NCBI GenBank assembly: GCA_021325175.1
Contig: JAJPHS010000015.1
Coordinates: forward strand, 1-39,763
Reading direction: 5' to 3'
Origin: Terriglobia bacterium
GTDB lineage: Bacteria > Acidobacteriota > Terriglobia > Bryobacterales > Bryobacteraceae
DNA length: 39,763 nucleotides
The translations under genes and the position numbers were made by a program. The notes under the pieces were generated by a model that saw nothing but the letters and a program-made list of their open reading frames with translations, did not search any database and was not told the DNA's origin. Numbering within the stretch: the stretch's first letter is position 1; every line of letters begins with the position of its first letter. This document shows, one piece after another, positions 34,103-39,763 of the stretch.

Positions 34103-34948
34103 TTACCTCGTTGAAAGGGAGCGTAAGAACTGAATCAAGTTCCGCTTTTCGCCCTCTGAGAGATGAAGCGGGTGAAGCTCCGGGTCCAACTGCGGATTGC
34201 CATTGCCGCCGCGATTGTAATACTCGACTACGGCGTTAAGGGTTGCCAGACTGCCGTCGTGCATATATGGTGCGGTACGCGCGATCTCACGGAGAGTCGG
34301 TGTTTTGAAATCGCCGTGACCGGCGCCGGAGTCGGCGAACCTGCCGTCGCGCCAGGCGATACCGGTGTTGTGCAGGCGCTCATCCGTGAAATTCGGCCCG
34401 ACGTGGCAGGCGGTGCAATTGGCCTTACCGCGGAACAACTGTAATCCCGCTTGTTCTTCGGCCGAGAGGGCATTGCGGTCGCCGTTGACGAATTGGTCGA
34501 ATCGCGAATTGCCGGACAGGATCGAGCGGACGAAGGTCGCAAGCGCGTGGGAGATCTCGCCGGGTGCGAGTCCAACACGTGCGGAGGCTTCGGCAAGAGA
34601 CAAGTTCATTTCATCGGAATCCTGGATCGGCAGTAGGACCTGCTCTTCCAGACTCGCCGCGCGGCCGTCCCAGAAAAAGAGCCGCCCGTAGCCGCGGTTG
34701 ATCAGGGCCGGCGAGTTCCGCCGGCCTATGCGGCCGGACACACCTACCGCGACCGAACGCCCGTCGGAATAGGCGCGCTCCGGATCGTGGCACGACGCGC
34801 ATGCCAGCGATCCATCGCGCGAAAGGCGGCGGTCGAAGAACAACCGCCGCCCCAATTCGATCTTCTCCGCTGTAAGTGGGTTCTCCTCCGGGACCGGTAG
34901 ATACAGATCCAGCCCCAGAGGAATCGCGATTGCCGCCAGCAGCAGCAT
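34103..34948 (-). CDS. di-haem cytochrome c peroxidase/MauG-family protein
   Basis: The 281-residue protein has a membrane-anchor/signal segment (MLLLAAIAIPLGLDLYLP) and two haem motifs, CASCH (C50, C53, H54) and CTACH (C178, C181, H182), with the family phrases GRRNSPALINRGY, FWDGRAASLEEQ and TAPYMHDGSLATLNAVVEYY (M229 as a possible distal ligand). The length is nearer the short MauG/CCP forms than long peroxidases. Cytochrome c peroxidases reduce H2O2 in the periplasm; MauG-like members oxidise a protein partner. It overlaps the stop of the PD40 protein by one base (TAATG) and is the last gene of the sensor-kinase operon. Confidence 0.93.
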   Translation of the reverse strand: MLLLAAIAIPLGLDLYLPVPEENPLTAEKIELGRRLFFDRRLSRDGSLACASCHDPERAYSDGRSVAVGVSGRIGRRNSPALINRGYGRLFFWDGRAASLEEQVLLPIQDSDEMNLSLAEASARVGLAPGEISHALATFVRSILSGNSRFDQFVNGDRNALSAEEQAGLQLFRGKANCTACHVGPNFTDERLHNTGIAWRDGRFADSGAGHGDFKTPTLREIARTAPYMHDGSLATLNAVVEYYNRGGNGNPQLDPELHPLHLSEGEKRNLIQFLRSLSTR

Positions 34949-37002
34949 TACTTGCCCCCCGACTTGGGAAGGAAGTTTTCCAGCACCGAGACTTCGCTGA
35001 TGGAAGGGCCGTTCTTCACGAACGCGATATACTGCCCGTCAGGGCTGATGATGAGCGGAGGAACGGCCTGTAGACCGCCAAAATCCGGCTCGATCTTGCG
35101 TGCTGTCCTGCTTTCGTCCGCCGGCATAGCCCATAACTCGCCGCTGCCGGCCGGTTTCCCCGGCGATACGGGCAGAATCCCCACCAGCGCCTCGCCGTCC
35201 GGCGTCCAACCGTCAATCCGAACATCCTCGCCCGCCTTCGTCCGATACAGCTCTTTGATACGCTGTACGCCGGTAGCCGAAATCGCTACCACAGCTTTGG
35301 GTGAATCTGCCGAGTCCGCGTTCACCATCGCGATCCACTTCCCATCCGGCGACACCCGCATCGATCCCAGTCTCCAGTTACGCAGCAACTCACGTTCCGC
35401 TCCGGAAGCCAGATCCTTCTCCATAAAAGCCCGCCACGCGCCGTTCCCAGAGATCTTCAGGTAATAGATCTTTTTCCCATCCGCCGACCAGTCGGAGTTG
35501 GTCACCTGATCCGGTTTTCCCGAACCATTCGGGTCATCGCTGACGGCAACCGGAATCGCGTCGCCGGTATCGGGCGCCAGCAGGAAAACGCCAAGCCGCC
35601 CTTTCCAATCCGTTCCGTCCACCACGAACGTACGCGCGTCCGGTGACAGGTGCGCGGCGGCAACGAAGGACATCCGCGGCCGGATCTCTCTTTCGATCTT
35701 GCCGGTCTCGACGTTCACTACCGGCAGCACTATGGGATCGCGCAGCGATCTACACCCCAGATACCGTCCATCCCGGGACCACGAGGGGCTGGAATTAGAG
35801 CCGACGAACTTCCTGATCACATCCGCCGGAGGTCCGGTAAGCCGTCCCGTGCTCCAGTCGATTCCCGCGATCTGCACGTTCCTGGCTACGCCCGTTCTGC
35901 CGAAGAACAGCGCGCCCGAGTTCGAAATCCCCAGCGACGATTCGAAAGTGCCCAGATCCGCCTTCAGCAACTGAGCCGGCCCTTGCACCTTCGCGTCATG
36001 GAATGGCAGCCCCCACAGCCCCATGGATCCCGACCGGTCGCTCGCAAACAGCAGCAACCCCCGCGCCCAGCCCATCACGATGTCTTGATTCGGATCCACC
36101 ACTGCCGCGGTCTCCCTGCTCCCGTCCACCGCGATCACGTATACGTCGCGCTGCGCTTCGCCGTCCCCGGCCGCCATGTCGTATGCGAGGTATTGCCCGT
36201 CCGGCGAAAAGAACATCCGGGTCGATCCTCTCCAATCGGCCGACTTCAGTACTTTCAGCGTGCCGTTTTCCGCCGACAGGAGTCCGATTTGCGCCGTGCG
36301 ATCCGCCCGCTTGATCCCGACCGCGATCCATTTTCCGTCCGGCGTCCAGTCATACGGTTCGATGTCGCTGACCTCCGGATTGTCAAACAAGCGCCGCGGC
36401 TTGGCATCCCCCGTAAGGTTCGCCAGTCGCACTTCATACCTCCACACGTCGCGCTTGAACCACGAGTAAGCCACTAGTTTTCCATCCTTCGAAATCGTCG
36501 AGTACTCCGCCTCTCCGCCCGGTTCCACAGTGCGATTCTCACCGGACGTTAAATCGTGGATGGCCAGCGCGCCATGATTCGCCCAATCCACGAACGAGAG
36601 CAGCCGCCCGTCCGGCGAAATCGATCCGTAAACGTCCACCTTCGGTCCGGTCCATACCTGCCGCTGCAGGGCGGTCTTCGCCGCGTTCGGATCTTCTAGC
36701 CGCAGGCGTGCCGCCGCCACCGCATCTTTCTGGTCCGGATACTCCTTCACGACCCGCTCGAACAGCTTCCGCGACTGCGAGTCGCCCATCTTGCGGTAAC
36801 ATTCGCCGGCTTCCAGCAGCGCCTTGGCCGCCAGCGCGCGATTCTTGCCGGCTGTTTCTGCCGCGCGCTCATACAATTGGATCGCTTCCTTCAGATTGCC
36901 CTCGGAGCGCTCCTTCACTAGTCCTTTCTCAAACATCTCCTGCGGCGTTTCGGCGGCAAATGCCGCGGCCGCCAACAGCAGACATCCCAAAACGCGTTTC
37001 AT
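34948..37002 (-). CDS. exported TPR plus PD40/TolB-like beta-propeller protein
   Basis: The 684-residue protein has a signal peptide (MKRVLGCLLLAAAAFAAE), a TPR-like helical part (about residues 25-100, EAIQLYERAAETAGKN, ALLEAGECYRKMGD, LFERVVKEYP) and then at least ten PD40 blades, e.g. SISPDGRLLSF, WTPDGKWIAVG, FFSPDGQYLAY, WSRDGRYLGC, VSPDGKWIAM and IISPDGQYIAF. Such propellers bind partners in the periplasm. The start at 37002 is preferred over 37047: GGAGG lies 8 bases before it and the response-regulator stop falls inside the upstream frame. It sits between the two-component pair (41 bases) and the peroxidase (1-base overlap), so it may sense or act in the same pathway. Confidence 0.9.
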   Translation of the reverse strand: MKRVLGCLLLAAAAFAAETPQEMFEKGLVKERSEGNLKEAIQLYERAAETAGKNRALAAKALLEAGECYRKMGDSQSRKLFERVVKEYPDQKDAVAAARLRLEDPNAAKTALQRQVWTGPKVDVYGSISPDGRLLSFVDWANHGALAIHDLTSGENRTVEPGGEAEYSTISKDGKLVAYSWFKRDVWRYEVRLANLTGDAKPRRLFDNPEVSDIEPYDWTPDGKWIAVGIKRADRTAQIGLLSAENGTLKVLKSADWRGSTRMFFSPDGQYLAYDMAAGDGEAQRDVYVIAVDGSRETAAVVDPNQDIVMGWARGLLLFASDRSGSMGLWGLPFHDAKVQGPAQLLKADLGTFESSLGISNSGALFFGRTGVARNVQIAGIDWSTGRLTGPPADVIRKFVGSNSSPSWSRDGRYLGCRSLRDPIVLPVVNVETGKIEREIRPRMSFVAAAHLSPDARTFVVDGTDWKGRLGVFLLAPDTGDAIPVAVSDDPNGSGKPDQVTNSDWSADGKKIYYLKISGNGAWRAFMEKDLASGAERELLRNWRLGSMRVSPDGKWIAMVNADSADSPKAVVAISATGVQRIKELYRTKAGEDVRIDGWTPDGEALVGILPVSPGKPAGSGELWAMPADESRTARKIEPDFGGLQAVPPLIISPDGQYIAFVKNGPSISEVSVLENFLPKSGGK

Positions 37003-37043
37003 TGCTTTCGCCTCCGTGTTCGATGGTAGGCGGGATGGCGAAA

Positions 37044-37769
37044 TCACTTGTCACCTGCACGCAAAATGTTCTTCACGAAATTGTCAGCCCACTTGTAGCC
37101 GACGCCATGCACAGTCAGCAGGTGAACGGGCTTACCTGCCTGGCGCTCCAGTTTGGCCCGCAGGCTGAGGATGTGATTATCTACGGTCCGGGTAGTGGGG
37201 TATTTTTCATATCCCCACACCGTCTCCAGCAGCTCTTCGCGCGTGACCACCTGGCCGGGGCGGCTGGCCATGTAGCGCAGAACTTGGAATTCCTTGCGCG
37301 TCATTTCCAAGACGCGGCCGGCGCGGCGCGCCTCGTATTTTGCGAAATCGATTTCGACATCCTCGAATGCAAGTGAGGCGATCAACTCGCCTGCGCCCGT
37401 GTTGGCGTTCGACCGCCGCAACAGCGCGCGCACCCGCGCCAGCAGCTCGGCGAGCGAAAAGGGCTTGGTCACGTAATCATCGGCCCCCATGTCCAGGCCC
37501 GCCACGCGGTCCATTTCCTGCCCACGCGCGGTCAGCATGAGGATGGGCATTTCCATCCCGTTGGCGCGCGCTTTGCGGCACACATCGTGGCCGCTCATGC
37601 GGGGCAGCATCAGGTCGAGAATCACCAGGTCGGGTTTCTGGCTGCGCAACAGCTCGTATCCCGTCTCGCCGTCCGCGGCCGTCAGCACGTCATAGGATTC
37701 GAGGCGCAGATTGTCCGCCAGACCGCGCAGGATCGCGGCTTCGTCTTCAATTACCAGTACGCGGCTCAT
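37044..37769 (-). CDS. OmpR/PhoB-family response regulator
   Basis: The 241-residue protein has a receiver domain (LVIEDEAAILRGL, phosphorylated Asp about D52 in LVILDLMLPRMSG, conserved Lys about K104 in ADDYVTKPF) and a winged-helix output domain (LEMTRKEFQVLRYMASRPGQVV, VDNHILSLRAKLE, HGVGYKW). Its ATG overlaps the kinase stop (ATGA), so the two are translated together. Its frame is open much further upstream, but that lies over the kinase and is spurious. It probably controls its own operon; no binding repeat was identified. Confidence 0.97.
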   Translation of the reverse strand: MSRVLVIEDEAAILRGLADNLRLESYDVLTAADGETGYELLRSQKPDLVILDLMLPRMSGHDVCRKARANGMEMPILMLTARGQEMDRVAGLDMGADDYVTKPFSLAELLARVRALLRRSNANTGAGELIASLAFEDVEIDFAKYEARRAGRVLEMTRKEFQVLRYMASRPGQVVTREELLETVWGYEKYPTTRTVDNHILSLRAKLERQAGKPVHLLTVHGVGYKWADNFVKNILRAGDK

Positions 37770-39457
37770 ACCCGCTGTTCCACGGGGAGTCGAAGCGCAA
37801 AGAGGCTGCCCGTGCCCGGGGTGCTTTCCACCGTGACCTCGCCGCCGTGAGCCTTGGCGATGTGGGCCACCAGCGTTAACCCCAGGCCGGCGCCCGGAAC
37901 GCGCTGGTGCTCCGCCGAGGGCACGCGGTAAAACCGCTCGAAGATGCGCCCCTGATACTCCACCGGAATGCCGATTCCGTAATCCCGCACGCCGATCACC
38001 ACCGCGCCATCTTCGCGGCGCGTTTCGATCTCGATCTCCTTCCGCTCGCCTGAGTACTTCATCGCATTCATCACCAGGTTCAAAACCGCCTGCTGCAAGG
38101 CGTCCGCATCGGCGTTCACCAACGGCAGTTCCTCGCCCGCCGCGACCTTGAGTGTGAACCCGGCCTGCTGCAAAGGATACTGCGCTGCCCGCACCGCGGT
38201 GTCCATCACTGCACCGATCGAGATGGGCTGCAGGCGGTACAGTTTCCGGCCTTGCTCGATCTTGGAAAAATCGAGCACGTTGTCCACCAGGCGGCTGAGC
38301 CGCTCGCTCTCGTTCAGGATGGTGTCCAGGTACTCCTCGCGGGAGACGACCTGGCTGGCGGGACGGATGCGCAGCGTCTCGGCAAACATCCGGATCGCAG
38401 TGAGGGGCGTCTTGAGCTCGTGCGAGACGCTGGAGACGAATTGCGAGCGCATCTCCGCCAGTTGCACGTCGCGCTGCACGTCCCGCCACAGCAGGTACGC
38501 TCCCGAGGCCGCGATGAAGAACACCAGGGCCAAGGCCGCCAGGTAGAGTCCTGTGCGCGGCGAGGGAGCACTGGTGACAGGCGTTGCCACTTGTGCCGGC
38601 AAGCGGCTTGAAGCAATCCCGACCAGCAACTCCTTGCCCGATTCCGGCGTCTTGGCCAGGCTGATTTGCCAGGCCCCGTGCTCGATCCAAACAGGATCGT
38701 CGCGGCGCAAGGCGGGGAGTAACGCCGGCAGGTCGGCCTCGAGCGATTCCACCTGATTCGCGAATTCGATTGCCGCTGCCGCCCGGTTCTGGAGAGCGGC
38801 GTCACCGAGCCGATCCCCGATACTCTTGAGGAGGTAGGCCGCCGACGGCGCGGCGGCGGACGGCTCTTCCTGCCGGAAGCGGGAGCGAACCACCGGCGTT
38901 TCGGCCGGAATCCCCAACAAGCGGTCCGCGGCATAGTAGGCGAATGGGACACCCTGCTCATCGGCCAGCGAGAACGGCGTGGCCAGGAGTTCGCGATTTA
39001 CAAGTACGGCCCGGCCGTCCTGATGGACTCTCGAAAGAGCCCGACCGAGCAATAGCTGTATCAGCGCCTTCCGCCGGGCATCGTGGACAGTTTCCGAAGC
39101 CCGCTGATAGCAGGCGGCCGCGTCGTCGCCTGTGAATTCCGCGTGTTCGCACGATTCCAGGTCAGGCATCTGACTTGGCGCAGTCTCCCAGGGTGTGCGA
39201 ATGTTTCCATCTGTGACCTGGGCGGCGAAATCGACCGGCGGCTGGCGACCCGCAAAGAACGCTTCCGTCGCCGCACGCTTCATTCCCTGCAGGCGGGCCA
39301 TTCTTTCCCGCTGCTGTTGCTGGGCCGCCGCGCGCCGCTCATCCTCGGCATGCCGCGCGGCCAATTCGCGGTCCTGGCGGATCATGACCCAGCCAAAGAC
39401 GACCAGCAGGCCGCAGGGCACGAGCACGGTGGCCGCGAACAGCGCCAAGCGTTTCAC
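37766..39457 (-). CDS. membrane sensor histidine kinase
   Basis: The 563-residue protein has a first membrane helix (LALFAATVLVPCGLLVVFGWVM), a long periplasmic region of about 250 residues with a charged coiled start (ARHAEDERRAAAQQQQRERMA), a second helix (LYLAALALVFFIAASGAYLL) and then a HisKA domain with the phosphorylated His in SVSHELKTPLTAIRM (about H346). The HATPase_c domain follows: LVMNAMKYSGE (N box), VRDYGIGIPVEYQG (G1) and PGAGLGLTLV (G2). The periplasmic part has no family I recognise. GTG 39457 is preferred over TTG 39466 because TAGAAT lies 8 bases before it. It heads the operon kinase-regulator-PD40-peroxidase. Confidence 0.94.
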   Translation of the reverse strand: MKRLALFAATVLVPCGLLVVFGWVMIRQDRELAARHAEDERRAAAQQQQRERMARLQGMKRAATEAFFAGRQPPVDFAAQVTDGNIRTPWETAPSQMPDLESCEHAEFTGDDAAACYQRASETVHDARRKALIQLLLGRALSRVHQDGRAVLVNRELLATPFSLADEQGVPFAYYAADRLLGIPAETPVVRSRFRQEEPSAAAPSAAYLLKSIGDRLGDAALQNRAAAAIEFANQVESLEADLPALLPALRRDDPVWIEHGAWQISLAKTPESGKELLVGIASSRLPAQVATPVTSAPSPRTGLYLAALALVFFIAASGAYLLWRDVQRDVQLAEMRSQFVSSVSHELKTPLTAIRMFAETLRIRPASQVVSREEYLDTILNESERLSRLVDNVLDFSKIEQGRKLYRLQPISIGAVMDTAVRAAQYPLQQAGFTLKVAAGEELPLVNADADALQQAVLNLVMNAMKYSGERKEIEIETRREDGAVVIGVRDYGIGIPVEYQGRIFERFYRVPSAEHQRVPGAGLGLTLVAHIAKAHGGEVTVESTPGTGSLFALRLPVEQRV

Positions 39458-39465
39458 AGCTTGCA

Positions 39466-39471
39466 ATTCTA
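39466..39471 (-). promoter_or_regulatory. -10-like element, predicted leaderless start of the sensor kinase operon
   Basis: On the minus strand TAGAAT lies 8 bases before GTG 39457, with no Shine-Dalgarno. It overlaps the alternative TTG 39466 by its first base, which argues for the GTG. Confidence 0.5.
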
Positions 39472-39578
39472 GCCCTTTCCCCGTGGCGTGTTTGTCATGA
39501 AATTGTCAGTCGGCAACTTCAGGCGGACCGCCACTTACTCGTCCTGGGCCCTTCGTCCAGGCTGAAAACGCCCTCAAT

Positions 39579-39607
39579 TTGACCTATCACACCCCAGTTG
39601 GTCGAAT
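39579..39607 (+). promoter_or_regulatory. possible sigma-70-type promoter toward the right edge
   Basis: TTGACC (39579-39584), a 17-base spacer and TCGAAT (39602-39607) resemble a promoter pointing to the gene that starts at 39717, leaving a leader of about 100 bases. The -10 is not a strong match. Confidence 0.35.
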
Positions 39608-39716
39608 TCATGCCGAGGATATGAGCGTGTCGTCGCCATTCGGAGATTGCGCCTTTTCGTAAGCGTCTCGTAAACCGCTCTTTCTGACGCACCGGTCGGC
39701 GGTGCATTGTGGTGTC

Positions 39717-39763
39717 ATGAGCGATACTGTCGTTGAGGCGAAGCCGGGCAACCCGAAAGTAGA
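39717..39763 (+). CDS. start of a gene running off the right edge (partial)
   Basis: ATG 39717 opens MSDTVVEAKPGNPK and the frame stays open to the window end, 15 full codons. A fair promoter lies about 110 bases upstream; no Shine-Dalgarno is seen. The peptide is too short to name. It could be chance. Confidence 0.3.
   Translation, partial: MSDTVVEAKPGNPKV

Noticed and set aside
37770..38690. Upstream extension of the response-regulator frame
   Set aside because: It overlaps the kinase gene out of frame and has no receiver-like sequence; the receiver begins exactly at ATG 37769.
39519..39707. 62-codon minus-strand frame MHRRPVRQKERF
   Set aside because: It lies in the promoter region between divergent genes, is Arg-rich, and has no Shine-Dalgarno or hexamer at the expected spacing.

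Overview
The window looks like chromosomal DNA of a GC-rich acidobacterium, probably of the Bryobacterales/Solibacter group. The reasons are family content rather than a marker gene: two large carboxypeptidase-regulatory-like/TonB-type outer-membrane receptors, an NHL-repeat protein ending in the 'Solibacter C-terminal' (TIGR03437) type domain, a soluble quinoprotein dehydrogenase beside a small c-type cytochrome, a TPR/PD40 periplasmic propeller, and an ECF42-like sigma factor with DGPF (YCII-like) proteins. No insertion sequence, CRISPR array, phage structural operon, rRNA or origin was seen.

Layout. 1-2330 (-): amino-terminal 776 residues of a TonB-type receptor cut by the window edge. 2599-4679 (+): a deoxyhypusine-synthase-family enzyme, then a myo-inositol oxygenase very close to the animal enzyme. 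4681-6824: an exported protein of unknown function, then an ECF-like sigma factor translationally coupled to a small outer-membrane barrel. 6890-13422 (-): type II NADH dehydrogenase, acetyl-CoA synthetase, a small exported protein, NAD-type isocitrate dehydrogenase and a long-chain acyl-CoA synthetase, i.e. acetate/fatty-acid activation, TCA cycle and respiration. 13449-14518: a HisN/inositol-monophosphatase-family phosphatase and a small basic protein. 14519-14992: a gene-free, structure-rich stretch before an orphan radical SAM/SPASM-like gene (14993-16258). 16283-19012 (-): ECF42-like sigma factor, two DGPF proteins and a DinB-family protein. 19061-22346: polyprenyl diphosphate synthase, a sugar-phosphate isomerase-like TIM barrel, a cytochrome c/helix-hairpin-helix fusion and galT. 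22369-31322 (-): NHL/TIGR03437 exported protein, cytochrome c, quinoprotein dehydrogenase and a second TonB-type receptor. 31429-33635 (+): a 2,4-dienoyl-CoA reductase-like SDR coupled to an APC amino-acid permease, then tRNA-Glu(CTC). 33732-34102 is gene-free and carries a degenerate second copy of the tRNA T-arm region. 34103-39457 (-): a compact operon of sensor kinase, response regulator, TPR/PD40 protein and MauG-type di-haem peroxidase. A gene start runs off the right edge at 39717.

The most striking non-gene pattern is a recurrent start-site grammar. At eleven protein genes a -10-like hexamer (TANNNT) sits only 6-8 bases before the ATG/GTG and there is usually no Shine-Dalgarno sequence, so leaderless mRNAs are predicted. 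The rule chooses between alternative starts in several genes (2599, 3846, 13422, 13449, 14518, 20973, 39457). Two divergent gene pairs have these promoters back to back, one pair sharing bases of the -10 itself. Other genes (the receptors, the ECF42 cluster, the quinoprotein) have ordinary Shine-Dalgarno leaders, so two initiation modes seem to coexist. All functional names rest on recognising motifs and family resemblance by eye; no database search was run.
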